In this document: in pieces, positions 16,508 to 24,439 of the stretch
Layout of the letters: each line of letters starts with the position of its first letter
How positions within the stretch are numbered: the stretch's first letter is position 1
Assembly: GCF_008330945.1 (NCBI RefSeq)
Contig: NZ_CP043489.1
Span: forward strand, 3,297,501 to 3,361,500
Reading direction: 5' to 3'
Length of the DNA stretch: 64,000 bases
From: Labrys sp. KNU-23
GTDB lineage: Bacteria > Pseudomonadota > Alphaproteobacteria > Rhizobiales > Labraceae
The notes under the pieces: model-generated
The model's database searches: none
The model's input: the letters and a program-made list of their open reading frames with translations, nothing else
What the model was told of the DNA's origin: nothing
Translations under genes and position numbers: made by a program

Positions 16508-17121
16508 CCGACAGCCTGATCATCCTCCTGCATGGCGTCGGCAGCAATGGCGGCGACCTCATGCATCTGGGTGACATCTGGCGCGAGATGCTGCCGGGCG
16601 CCGTGCTGGCGGCACCGGATGCGCCCTTTGCCTTCGATGCCGGGGGGATAGGGCGGCAATGGTTCAGCGTCGCCGGCGTGACTGCACACAACCGCGGTGG
16701 CCGTATTGTCGCCGCCCGTGCGGCCTTCGACGCAACCCTGCGGGATGTGATCGACAGGCATGGCTTTTCCGAAAGGCCCGGGCGCGTGGCGCTGGCGGGC
16801 TTTTCTCAGGGCGGCATCATGGCGCTCGACGCGCTTGCCTCCGGCCGTTGGCCGCTGGCGGTCGTTGCCTTTTCCGCCAGGCTGGCGACGCCGGCCGCCC
16901 TGGCGCCGGCGTCGGGAAGCGCGGCTTTGCTTGTTCATGGCGGGGATGACAGGATCATTCCTGCGCGCGAAAGCCACGCGGCTGCCGAGCGGCTCGACCG
17001 TGCAGGTGTCCACACCGAGCTCTTCATCGAGCCCGGCCTCGATCACACCATCTCGCCGGAAGGTGCCATGAAGGCGGCCGATTTCCTGGCCCGCCGCTTG
17101 GGCATCCATGCGCATGTATAG
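16504..17121 (+). CDS. Alpha/beta hydrolase, phospholipase/carboxylesterase family (MhqD-like)
   Basis: A 205-residue hydrolase. The oxyanion HGVGSNG is near the N-terminus, the nucleophile Ser101 is in GFSQGG, and the acid and base are in HGGDDRIIP and GLDHTIS. It is similar in size and motifs to MhqD/YfhR-type esterases found in quinone-stress operons. It overlaps the GST by 4 nt and ends the operon; the kinase gene converges from 17188, and no strong terminator is visible in the 66-nt gap. Confidence 0.85.
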   Translation: MTDSLIILLHGVGSNGGDLMHLGDIWREMLPGAVLAAPDAPFAFDAGGIGRQWFSVAGVTAHNRGGRIVAARAAFDATLRDVIDRHGFSERPGRVALAGFSQGGIMALDALASGRWPLAVVAFSARLATPAALAPASGSAALLVHGGDDRIIPARESHAAAERLDRAGVHTELFIEPGLDHTISPEGAMKAADFLARRLGIHAHV

Positions 17122-17187
17122 CGCTGGCCTGGTGCGTTTCTGAGGGGCAGCTCCACGCGGATTGTCTCGCGTCTCTGAGCCCCGCCT

Positions 17188-18441
17188 TCACGCCAGCGGC
17201 AGTTCCACCACGAAGCGGCTGCCGCCGCCCTCGCGGCTTTCGCAGCGCACCGAGCCGCGGTGGCGCCCGGCGATCTGGCGCACGAGGGCCAGGCCGAGCC
17301 CCCAGCCGCCCGAGACCTCGCTGCGGCCGGCGGGCCGATAGAACGGCTCGAACAGATGATCCCGCTCTTTTTCGGCAATGCCGGGGCCGCGGTCGCACAC
17401 CTCGATGCAAGCCTGCCCCTTGTTGCTGGCGATGGTGATTTCCACCGGCGGCTTGCCATGCTTGCCGGCATTTTCCAGGAGATTGCGCATCAGCCGCCTC
17501 AGCAGCGTGGCGTCACCGCGAATCTCCACCGGCTCGCCATCGGCGGAGGCGCCGGTGCGGGCGGCTTCCTCGGCGGCCAGGCCCAGCAGGTCGACCGGCA
17601 CCCCTTCGAGCGGTGTGGCGGCGGCATAGTCGAGCCGGCTGGCGAGCAAGATCTCCTCCACGAGCTGGTCGATCTCCTGCAGGTCGCGATTGATTTCCTC
17701 GCGCACCGCCACGCTCGGCTTGTCGGCGCCGATCTCCACCGCCATGCGCAGCCTTGCCAGGGGCGAGCGCAATTCGTGGCTGGCATTGGCGAGCAGCGCC
17801 TTCTGGGAATTGACCAGGGCCTCGATGCGGCTGGCGGCGCCATTGAAGCTGCGGGCCACCATGGCGACCTCGTCCGCTCCCTGCTCCGCCACGCGGCGGT
17901 TCAAGGTGCCGCTGCCCCAGCTTTCGACACCGGCGCGCAGCACTTCGAGCCGGCGGGTCAGCCGAGCCGTAGCTGGCCAGGCCGCGATGCCGACGCCGCC
18001 AGCGATGAGCAGCACCAGAAACAGGACGCGCAGCCCCGGCTTCGGCGGTCTCGGCAATTGGGCGAGCACGGTGCGCCCGCCCGGCAGATCGAGGCGGACG
18101 ACATGATCGAGCCAGCGCTGCGGCACATCGTCGTCGCCGGCCGGCAGGGCGATGGGAAAGCCGCGCGAGGCGATCAGCACGCGTTCCTTGCTGTAGACGG
18201 AGATCGAGGCGCCCATCTCCTCGCTGAGCTTGCGGATCTCGGTGGGCAGGTCCTCCGGCGTGCGTTCCTGGAAGCGCACCAACTCGTCGGTCAGCCGGAC
18301 ACGCAGCGCGCCCCAGCGCTCGCCAGCCGTATCGCCGGCTATGCGCCAGAGCGTGCCGACCAGCAGCGCCAGCACGACAAGGCAGGCGAGCAGGGTGAGG
18401 TAGACCTGCCAGAACAGACGCTTGCGCAGAACTATCAGCAT
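17188..18441 (-). CDS. Two-component sensor histidine kinase (Cpx-like context)
   Basis: A 417-residue membrane kinase: TM1 at residues 10-30, a periplasmic sensor of about 105 residues, TM2 at about 138-155, HAMP, and a HisKA domain with His222 in NASHELRSPLARLRM. The ATPase domain has N, G1 and G2 boxes (NLLENAGKHG, DRGPGIAE, GWGLGLALV). It lies 42 nt downstream of the response regulator on the same strand, with a Spy/CpxP-like gene further upstream, so the set may sense envelope or metal stress as CpxA does. Note NLLENAGKH where NLLxNAxRY/KH is usual, which is conservative. Confidence 0.85.
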   Translation of the reverse strand: MLIVLRKRLFWQVYLTLLACLVVLALLVGTLWRIAGDTAGERWGALRVRLTDELVRFQERTPEDLPTEIRKLSEEMGASISVYSKERVLIASRGFPIALPAGDDDVPQRWLDHVVRLDLPGGRTVLAQLPRPPKPGLRVLFLVLLIAGGVGIAAWPATARLTRRLEVLRAGVESWGSGTLNRRVAEQGADEVAMVARSFNGAASRIEALVNSQKALLANASHELRSPLARLRMAVEIGADKPSVAVREEINRDLQEIDQLVEEILLASRLDYAAATPLEGVPVDLLGLAAEEAARTGASADGEPVEIRGDATLLRRLMRNLLENAGKHGKPPVEITIASNKGQACIEVCDRGPGIAEKERDHLFEPFYRPAGRSEVSGGWGLGLALVRQIAGRHRGSVRCESREGGGSRFVVELPLA

Positions 18442-18483
18442 GGGCGCTTGCCCTCAGTCTCGATTGGGCTCAATCCGCATCCC

Positions 18484-19185
18484 CTAATCCGCGTCTTGGC
18501 GCTTGGCGAAGACATAGCCGGCGCCGCGCACCGTGAGGATGCGGCGCGGATGCTTGGCGTCGTCTTCGATCGCGGCGCGGATGCGCGAGATATGCACGTC
18601 GATCGAACGGTCGAACACGTCGAGCTCCTCGCCCTTCACCAGGTCCATCAGCCTTTCGCGGTTGAGCACGCGGCCGGCATTGTCGGCCAGGGCGAGGAGA
18701 ATGTCGAATTGATGACTGGTGAGGGGGCGTTCCTCGCCGTCGATGCGGGCGCTGCGGGAACCCCGGTCGATGGCGAGGCGCCCGAAGCGCAGCGTCTGGT
18801 TGTCGAATTCGGCCGGTGCCGAGCGCCGGCGCAGCACGGCGCGCAGGCGGGCGAGAAGTTCGCGGGGATTGAAGGGCTTGGGAAGATAGTCGTCGGCGCC
18901 GATCTCGAGCCCGACGATGCGATCGGTGTCGTCGCCCCGTGCCGTCAGCATCACCACCGGAATGTTGGAGCGCATGCGCAGGCGGCGGCAGACCTCGAAG
19001 CCGTCGAAGTCGGGCAGCATGATGTCGAGCACCACCGCATCATAGCCATCGCGCTCGATGGCGCCGAGCCCTTCTGCGCCCGACGCCCTGTGGTCGACGT
19101 CGAAGCCGGCCGCCGCCAGATAATCGCCCAGCATGGCGGCGAGCCGGGTGTCGTCGTCGATGATCAGGATGCGTTCTACGGCCAC
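18484..19185 (-). CDS. OmpR-family response regulator
   Basis: A 233-residue regulator. The receiver domain has acidic residues in IIDDDTR, phosphoacceptor Asp54 (VVLDIMLP), Thr in MLTARG and Lys in YLPKPFN. The C-terminal winged helix (residues 135-230) ends GAGYVFAKR. It is upstream of and co-directional with the histidine kinase, so the two form a pair. Its target may include the Spy-like gene 264 bp upstream, whose gap holds repeat elements. Confidence 0.9.
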   Translation of the reverse strand: MAVERILIIDDDTRLAAMLGDYLAAAGFDVDHRASGAEGLGAIERDGYDAVVLDIMLPDFDGFEVCRRLRMRSNIPVVMLTARGDDTDRIVGLEIGADDYLPKPFNPRELLARLRAVLRRRSAPAEFDNQTLRFGRLAIDRGSRSARIDGEERPLTSHQFDILLALADNAGRVLNRERLMDLVKGEELDVFDRSIDVHISRIRAAIEDDAKHPRRILTVRGAGYVFAKRQDAD

Positions 19186-19203
19186 TGCCTGCTCCGCACA
19201 AAA

Positions 19204-19260
19204 GCATTTTCCGGAAAAGTCGGTCGGCTTTTCGATTGAGAAAATGCGTCAAAATAAAGA
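19204..19260. repeat. Hairpin of a second repeat subtype upstream of the response regulator
   Basis: The arms gcattttc (19204-19211) and gaaaatgc (19240-19247) face each other, followed by gtcaaaataaagagttg. It resembles the GCATTTTC-type variant that recurs at about 22814-22870. It is immediately upstream of the regulator start. Confidence 0.5.
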
Positions 19261-19319
19261 GTTGAAGACAAATTCGTTCGGCCGCTCCTTGAGGGAGCGG
19301 CCGCCATTCTACGTCGATC

Positions 19320-19389
19320 CTAGAGCGTTTTGCGGTTGGATGGAATTATCACCAATCACAAAGGCGCGACGGAACAAGGAGTTAGAGCA
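19320..19389. repeat. Dispersed palindromic repeat family A, copy 3
   Basis: This reads ctagagcgttttgcggttgg, then a short loop, then accaatcacaaaggcgcgac and ggaacaaggagttagagca. It is the same architecture as copy 1 in the opposite orientation. It lies between the Spy-like gene and the response regulator. Confidence 0.7.
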
Positions 19390-19448
19390 AGGGCGTATGC
19401 CCCTTCGGATGCCTTCCTGCCGGAACGCACTTTGCTCCAGGGATCGCG

Positions 19449-20042
19449 TCAATTGTCGTCGTCGTTGCCACCTTGGCCGCCATGTCCGCCCTGGCCACCA
19501 TCGGCCGGCCGTCCGGGACCGCCGTGGTGCCCGCGGGGGCCTCCCATCATCGGTCCGCGCTCGGCCCAGAGGTCGGCCCGTTCGGCGAGCTTGGAACGCT
19601 GCTCGGGCGTCAGCACGTCGGCGGTGGCGAGCACGGCCTCGACGAAACGCTTGGACTTGGCGTCGGTCCGGGCCACGAAATCGCTACGCAATTTCTCGAT
19701 CGCAGCCTTGTCGATGGTGGGCGCACGCAACAGGTCGATGGCCTGCTTGCGGAAGGCCGCCCTGTCCTCGGGCTTGGGCGCCAGATCGGTATACGCCGCG
19801 GCGACGATGTCGTGCACCTTGGCCTCCTGCTCGGAGGTCGCAGCCACCGAATCGAGCGACATTCGCACGAAATTCTGGATCCGCTCCAGGCGAGGGCCGT
19901 GATGCCAGCCACCGCCGCCCATCACGGCAGCGGCCGCCAACCCGCCGGCACCGAGGGCGATGCCGGCCGCCATGGCGCCACCGAGCACCAGCACGCGCGG
20001 CCAGCGGCGGGCGGGAACGGAAGCGTTCGGGTTTTCACTCAT
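19449..20042 (-). CDS. Spy/CpxP-like periplasmic protein (LTXXQ / heavy-metal-resistance type)
   Basis: A 197-residue protein with an N-terminal hydrophobic helix (residues 12-38, LVLGGAMAAGIALGAGGLAAAAV), then GGGGWHHG, a helical domain, and the pair VHDIVAAA / ADVLTPEQRSKLAE typical of the Spy/CpxP/CnrR superfamily (LTpeQ motif). The last 30 residues are Gly/His/Asp-rich, which may bind metal. The ATG at 20042 has GGAG 6 nt upstream. It lies upstream of the kinase/regulator pair on the same strand, like CpxP beside CpxRA, so it may be an auxiliary sensor or periplasmic chaperone. It is anchored or secreted; I see no clear cleavage site. Confidence 0.75.
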   Translation of the reverse strand: MSENPNASVPARRWPRVLVLGGAMAAGIALGAGGLAAAAVMGGGGWHHGPRLERIQNFVRMSLDSVAATSEQEAKVHDIVAAAYTDLAPKPEDRAAFRKQAIDLLRAPTIDKAAIEKLRSDFVARTDAKSKRFVEAVLATADVLTPEQRSKLAERADLWAERGPMMGGPRGHHGGPGRPADGGQGGHGGQGGNDDDN

Positions 20043-20175
20043 GTCAGTCTCCATCAGGGCAGTGCCGGGGGCACTGCAAGGGCAGCGCCTGGGCACTGCG
20101 GGATGACGAAGCCTAGCTGCCGGAGGTTTCGCGCCGTCCGGGCGTTTGTAAAGTTAGATGAAGCGGATAAGGAAA

Positions 20176-20205
20176 ATCCGCGCCCCCTGGATATGGAGCG
20201 CGGAT
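20176..20205 (-). terminator. Likely terminator of the formaldehyde dehydrogenase gene
   Basis: The arms atccgcgc and gcgcggat pair perfectly, and on the minus strand the stem is followed by TTTCC. It lies 43 nt beyond the stop of the dehydrogenase. The T tract is short, so it is a modest terminator. Confidence 0.5.
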
Positions 20206-20247
20206 CGATCATTGCATCCTGTCGAAGCGGGGCCTGAAAGCCGGTCT

Positions 20248-21360
20248 TCAGAAAGTGACCACCGAGCGGATCGACTTGCCTTCATGCATCAGGTCGAAGG
20301 CGGTGTTGATCTCGTCGAGCGGCATGGTGTGGGTGATCAGGCTGTCGATCTCGATCTTGCCTTCCATGTACCAGTCGACGATCTTCGGCACGTCCGTGCG
20401 GCCGCGCGCGCCGCCGAAGGCGGTGCCCTTCCAGACGCGTCCGGTGACGAGCTGGAACGGGCGCGTTGAGATTTCCTGGCCCGAGGCCGCCACGCCGATG
20501 ATGATCGATTCGCCCCAGCCGCGATGGCAGCATTCCAGCGCTTGGCGCATGGTCACCGGCAGGCCGATGCATTCGAAGGAGAAATCGGCGCCGCCACCGG
20601 TGAGGTCGACGATGGCCTCAACCACCTTGTCGTGGCCGACTTCCGCCGGATTGACGAAATGGGTCATGCCGAACTTCTTGGCCATCTCGACCTTGGCCGG
20701 ATTGAGATCGACGCCGATGATCTTGTCGGCGCCGACCATGCGGGCGCCCTGGATCACGTTGAGGCCGATGCCGCCGAGGCCGAACACCACGACATTGGCG
20801 CCGGGCCAGACCTTGCCCGTGTTGATCACCGCGCCGATGCCGGTGGTGACGCCGCAGCCGATGTAGCAGATCTTGTCGAAGGGAGCGTCCTCGCGCACCT
20901 TGGCGAGGGCGATTTCCGGCAGCACCGTGAAGTTCGAGAAGGTCGAGCAGCCCATATAGTGGAAGACCTCGCCGCCGTCGCAGGCGAAGCGGCTGGTGCC
21001 GTCGGGCATCACGCCCTTGCCCTGGGTGCTGCGGATGGCGGTGCACAGGTTCGAGCGCTGCGACAGGCAGGTTTTGCACTGGCGGCATTCAGGCGTGTAG
21101 AGAGGGATGACATGGTCGCCCGGCTTCAGGCTGGTGACGCCGGCGCCGACCTCGCGCACGATGCCCGCGCCTTCATGGCCGAGGATGGCCGGGAACAGGC
21201 CTTCCGGATCGGCGCCGGACAAGGTGTAGGCATCCGTATGGCACACGCCCGTGGCCATCATCTCGACCAGCACCTCGCCCGGTTTGGGGCCGCCGATCTC
21301 GATGGTCTCGACCGTCAGAGGCGCGCCCGCCTTCCATGCCACAGCCGCTCTCGTCTTCAT
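20248..21360 (-). CDS. S-(hydroxymethyl)glutathione dehydrogenase / class III alcohol dehydrogenase
   Basis: A 370-residue zinc-dependent dehydrogenase that oxidises S-hydroxymethylglutathione, the GSH adduct of formaldehyde, and can reduce S-nitrosoglutathione. Catalytic zinc ligands are in GVCHTDAYT and GHEGAGIV; the structural zinc cysteines are in PECRQCKTCLSQRSNLC. The Rossmann motif is GLGGIGLNVIQGA and the class III feature GVTTGIGAVINT is present. Length is normal (368-378). GAGGGAG precedes the ATG. It is the usual housekeeping GSH-dependent formaldehyde detoxification enzyme and stands alone here. Confidence 0.95.
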   Translation of the reverse strand: MKTRAAVAWKAGAPLTVETIEIGGPKPGEVLVEMMATGVCHTDAYTLSGADPEGLFPAILGHEGAGIVREVGAGVTSLKPGDHVIPLYTPECRQCKTCLSQRSNLCTAIRSTQGKGVMPDGTSRFACDGGEVFHYMGCSTFSNFTVLPEIALAKVREDAPFDKICYIGCGVTTGIGAVINTGKVWPGANVVVFGLGGIGLNVIQGARMVGADKIIGVDLNPAKVEMAKKFGMTHFVNPAEVGHDKVVEAIVDLTGGGADFSFECIGLPVTMRQALECCHRGWGESIIIGVAASGQEISTRPFQLVTGRVWKGTAFGGARGRTDVPKIVDWYMEGKIEIDSLITHTMPLDEINTAFDLMHEGKSIRSVVTF

Positions 21361-21373
21361 GATTCACTCCCTC

Positions 21374-21439
21374 AAGCGTTTTGCGATGAGCCGGGATCGG
21401 CGAGAATCGCCAAGACGCATCGAACCAAAGAGCTGGAGC
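21374..21439. repeat. Dispersed palindromic repeat family A, copy 4
   Basis: This reads aagcgttttgcgatgagccg, then gagaatcgccaagacgcatc and gaaccaaagagctggagc. It is immediately followed (21434-21473) by a hairpin ggagca...tgctcc. It lies just upstream of the dehydrogenase start. Confidence 0.65.
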
Positions 21440-21591
21440 AAAGAAGCGCTCATGCTTGAACGCGTGCTGCTCCAGAATTCGCCAAAGGGCTAGCCGGATG
21501 CAGTGCGATGCGCAAGCTCTGCACCCGTGCGGAATATCGGTCCGAGCTTAGAAGATTCTTATGCACTCTCCCGAAATAATTGAAACGCCAC

Positions 21592-21688
21592 CTTTGTCAT
21601 GCCCGGGCCTGACCCGGGCATCCAGCACCTCGTCTTCGATATCCAGAGAAGGGACTAGATTGCCGGGTCAGCCCCGGCAATGACAAAG
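21592..21688. repeat. Repeat family B (GTCATGCCCGGGC type), full copy
   Basis: Two hairpins, ctttgtcatgcccgggcctg / acccgggcatccag and attgccgggtca / gccccggcaatgacaaag, face each other over about 35 nt. Other full copies are at 42753, 54058 and 62111, and a half copy at 28883. This is the intergenic paired-hairpin element common in Rhizobiales. It lies between the dehydrogenase leader and regA. Confidence 0.75.
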
Positions 21689-21738
21689 GTCGAGTCAGAT
21701 CGATCCGTTTATTCACGGACGAATCCGCCGGCGCCGAC

Positions 21739-22281
21739 CTATCGTGGTGCGCGCTTGGCCAGGATACGCTGCAGGGTGCGCCGGTGCATGGCGAGGCGCC
21801 GCGCGGTTTCAGAGACGTTGCGGCCGCACAGTTCGTAGACCCGCTGGATATGTTCCCAACGCACCCTGTCGGCGGACATCGGGTTCTCGGGCAATTCGGG
21901 CTTGTGGCTGGGATCGGCCATCAACGCCGCATGGATGTCATCGGCATCGGCTGGTTTGGCGATATAGTCGAAGGCACCCAGCTTCACCGCGGTAACCGCT
22001 GTGGCGATGTTGCCGTAGCCGGTGAGGATGATGCCACGCGCATCAGGCCGCTTGACCTTCAGGCGCGAAATCACGTCGAGGCCGGAGCCGTCGGTGAGCT
22101 TCATGTCGATCACGGCAAAGGCGGGCGGCGAGCCCTCCACCTGCGCCAACCCCTCGGCGACCGTGTCGGCCGTGGTGACGGTATAGCCCCTGGCTTCCAT
22201 GGCTCGGCCCAAACGTTGCAGGAACGCCTTGTCGTCATCGACGAGAAGAAGCGAACGATCGGGAAATTCGGGGGCAACCAT
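21739..22281 (-). CDS. regA: RegA/PrrA/ActR global redox response regulator
   Basis: A 180-residue regulator. The receiver has the DDD triad at 15-17, phosphoacceptor Asp59 (VIDMKLTDGSGL), Thr in ILTGYGN and Lys in YIAKPAD. A short proline-containing linker leads to a Fis-type HTH (residues 140-180) ending RRTLQRILAKRAPR, a segment nearly invariant in RegA/ActR. It partners RegB, encoded 0.7 kb away on the same strand, and in alphaproteobacteria controls respiration, carbon and nitrogen fixation and acid tolerance in response to redox state. No SenC/PrrC gene lies in between. Confidence 0.95.
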   Translation of the reverse strand: MVAPEFPDRSLLLVDDDKAFLQRLGRAMEARGYTVTTADTVAEGLAQVEGSPPAFAVIDMKLTDGSGLDVISRLKVKRPDARGIILTGYGNIATAVTAVKLGAFDYIAKPADADDIHAALMADPSHKPELPENPMSADRVRWEHIQRVYELCGRNVSETARRLAMHRRTLQRILAKRAPR

Positions 22282-22991
22282 AATGCAGACTCACCTAATC
22301 CTTGTTCGAGCGAAGGGGCTCCGTTTGGCGTGAAGGGAATGCATCTCGCCAATTCGGCGCGAGCCCCCCGCTCCCTCCAGAGCCTGACGTCAGGCTCTTT
22401 GGATCGAAGACCCGATCGCCTCCTCTGGCGCGACAGTTCGCCACAGTGGGGACTATAGCGGCAAAGTAAAGAAATTTCACTGGCGACAGCCAGCTATCGT
22501 TTATTCGGTTATGCGGCGATTGCAATCCCCAGAGATTACGATGGATCATCGCCGGGGATGCGGCGCGAGCGTGTGGGGCGAGCGGAAAAAGCGCGAGCGC
22601 CGGAGCTTGCGGAACGCCGACGAGAGCGGCCTGCCTGCCGGTCCCATGTCCTCGCTGCAAGGGGGCGAGATGAAGACTGGCGGTCCGCCGCGTCGTCTTG
22701 CGGACCACGACGCAAGTCCCGCCAATACTCGCTGTTGCCATCCGGCTAATCTCGACCTCCGCCAGGGTTTCCTCACCGCTTGATGAGCAAAGTGCGGGGG
22801 CATTGTAGCGCAAATTTTCCTTAAGTCTTTGTTTCGATGCATTTTCTTGAATGAAAGGTCTTACAAATAATTTGGAGAGTGCAATGGCATAGGACCGTCG
22901 GACAAAGCTTGTCCAGGTCCAAACATAGTCTTGCAGGATTTTGCGGCGGCCGATCGCTGCGCATGCCGGGTCCCGGCGTGGAACTCGATCC
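22282..22991. other. Unassigned 0.7-kb region between regB and regA
   Basis: No coding region here is convincing. It holds a 20-bp perfect palindrome (22379-22398), a GCATTTTC-type repeat at 22814-22870, and open frames on both strands with low-complexity, Arg/Pro/Ser-rich translations. One minus-strand frame runs continuously from 22295 into the 3' end of regB and carries a DPKSLTSGSGGSGGL segment, which looks like translated repeat DNA rather than a protein. The regB and regA promoters must lie here: an upstream regB-to-regA transcript would have to cross this gap. Confidence 0.5.
22379..22398. repeat. Perfect 20-bp palindrome upstream of regA
   Basis: The sequence agagcctgacgtcaggctct is its own reverse complement. 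It lies about 100 nt upstream of the RegA start. There is no T tract on either side, so it is either a protein-binding site or a remnant of a repeat rather than a good terminator. Confidence 0.6.
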
Positions 22992-24293
22992 TCAGCGCTC
23001 GAAGACGTCTCGCGGCCATTCCAGCCTGACGGTGGCGCCGCTTTCCGGCCAGGGGCGGTTTGCCAGGGCGATCGCCGCGCCGGAACGCTCCAGCAGGGTC
23101 TTGGCGATGAAGAAGCCCAGGCCGAGGCCGCCGCCCGGTTGGCCCGGCAGGCGCGGACGGCGCTGGGTGACATAGGGATCGCCGAGGCGCCCCATGATCT
23201 CGGAGGGAAAACCGGGACCGTCGTCGCCGACGATCAGAGTCACCGTCTTGGCGTCCCAGCTTGCCGTGATGTTCACCCTGGATTTGGCGAAATCCACGGC
23301 GTTCTCGACGATATTGCCGAGGCCGTACAGCATGCCGGGATTGCGCGGGGCGGAGGGGGCATCCTCCTCCTGGCCCTGGAATTCGGCCGAGATCGCAATG
23401 CCGAAATCACGATGCGGCGCGGAGACTTCCTCGATCAACAAGGGCAGGGGCAGGCGGGCAAAGGGCGTGCCGCCATCGTCGCCCAGCGAGGCGAGCTTGC
23501 CCAGAATCTCGCGGCAGCGCTCGACCTGGCTGCGCAGCAGGCGGATATCGTCGACGAAATCGCCTTCCGGTGGCGCGGCGACCTCGAGTTCCTTGGCCAC
23601 CAGCGCGATGGTGGCGAGCGGCGTGCCCAGCTCATGCGCAGCGGCGGCGGCCATGCCGTTGAGCTGGGACAAATGCTGCTCGCGCGCCAGCACCAGCTCG
23701 GTGGCGGCGAGTGCGTTGGAGAGCAAGCGGGCTTCTTCGGCCACTCGCCAGGCATAGACGCCGATGAAGGCCAGGCCGAGCAGCACCGAGAACCACATGC
23801 CGATGACATAGAGCATCGGCATGTCGAACGCCTGCCCCTCGAACCAGGGCAATGGCAGGTGCCAGGCCGTGAGCAGGGAGGAGCAGCCGATGGCCAGCAG
23901 CCCGAGTGCGAGGGTCATCAAAGGCGGCAGCGAGGTCGCCGAGATCATCACCGGGGCGAGGAAGAGGAAGGAAAAGGGATTTTGCAAACCGCCGGTGAGG
24001 AAGAGCAGCGCCGCCAGCTGTACGATATCGAAACCGAGCAGGGTGGCGGCACGGGCCGGATCGACGCGCTCGGTCGCCGGATACCGCAGCCGCAAGGCGA
24101 GATTGACCAGGATGGAGACGCCGATCAGCGGCAGGCAGGCCTGCAGCGGTACGGGAAAGCCGAGGCCGTAGCGCACGCCAAGAACGGCGACCAACTGGCC
24201 GGCGATCGCCATCCAGCGCAGGCGAATCAGGGTTTCCAGGCGCAGCGTATCGAGGCCGAGGCCGTCATGCGGCAATACAGAGGCGGTCATCAT
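22992..24293 (-). CDS. regB: RegB/PrrB/ActS redox sensor kinase
   Basis: A 433-residue membrane kinase with six hydrophobic helices (residues 25-185). The quinone-binding heptapeptide GGLQNPF lies at 101-107. The H-box His220 is in AAAAHELGTPLATIAL, and the redox-active cysteine is Cys260 in ERCREILGKL; the 40-residue His-to-Cys spacing equals that of R. capsulatus RegB (His225/Cys265) as I remember it. ATPase boxes are IVENAVDFA, DDGPGFP and GGGLGLGFFIA. Two ATG codons in tandem (24293, 24290) could start it; the second is better spaced from GGGAGA. Its cognate RegA is encoded downstream. Confidence 0.95.
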   Translation of the reverse strand: MMTASVLPHDGLGLDTLRLETLIRLRWMAIAGQLVAVLGVRYGLGFPVPLQACLPLIGVSILVNLALRLRYPATERVDPARAATLLGFDIVQLAALLFLTGGLQNPFSFLFLAPVMISATSLPPLMTLALGLLAIGCSSLLTAWHLPLPWFEGQAFDMPMLYVIGMWFSVLLGLAFIGVYAWRVAEEARLLSNALAATELVLAREQHLSQLNGMAAAAAHELGTPLATIALVAKELEVAAPPEGDFVDDIRLLRSQVERCREILGKLASLGDDGGTPFARLPLPLLIEEVSAPHRDFGIAISAEFQGQEEDAPSAPRNPGMLYGLGNIVENAVDFAKSRVNITASWDAKTVTLIVGDDGPGFPSEIMGRLGDPYVTQRRPRLPGQPGGGLGLGFFIAKTLLERSGAAIALANRPWPESGATVRLEWPRDVFER

Positions 24294-24439
24294 TCTCCCA
24301 TGCCGCCATGCTCGCGACCACGCAGGCGGTACCGGACCATAGCGCCCAAACCGGGGTAGCCCAAAGCGGATTGTCTCGGCCCGGATTGTCTCGGCCGGCG
24401 AGGCGTCGTAGGGCTGGCGCCGGACGGGATGCAGGCAGG

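Noticed and set aside
17260..19239. A 659-codon plus-strand frame opposite the kinase and regulator genes
   Set aside because: The minus strand encodes a complete histidine kinase and an OmpR regulator with all motifs. The plus translation is a Gly/Arg/His-rich shadow.
22379..22398. A rho-independent terminator for regB
   Set aside because: The palindrome is perfect, but it is about 600 nt from the regB stop and lacks a T tract on the minus strand.
22295..23173. A 292-codon minus-strand frame between regA and regB
   Set aside because: It overlaps the end of regB in another frame, and its unique part translates repeat-like DNA (LTSGSGGSGG and Arg/Ser/Pro runs). I see no start signal and no domain.
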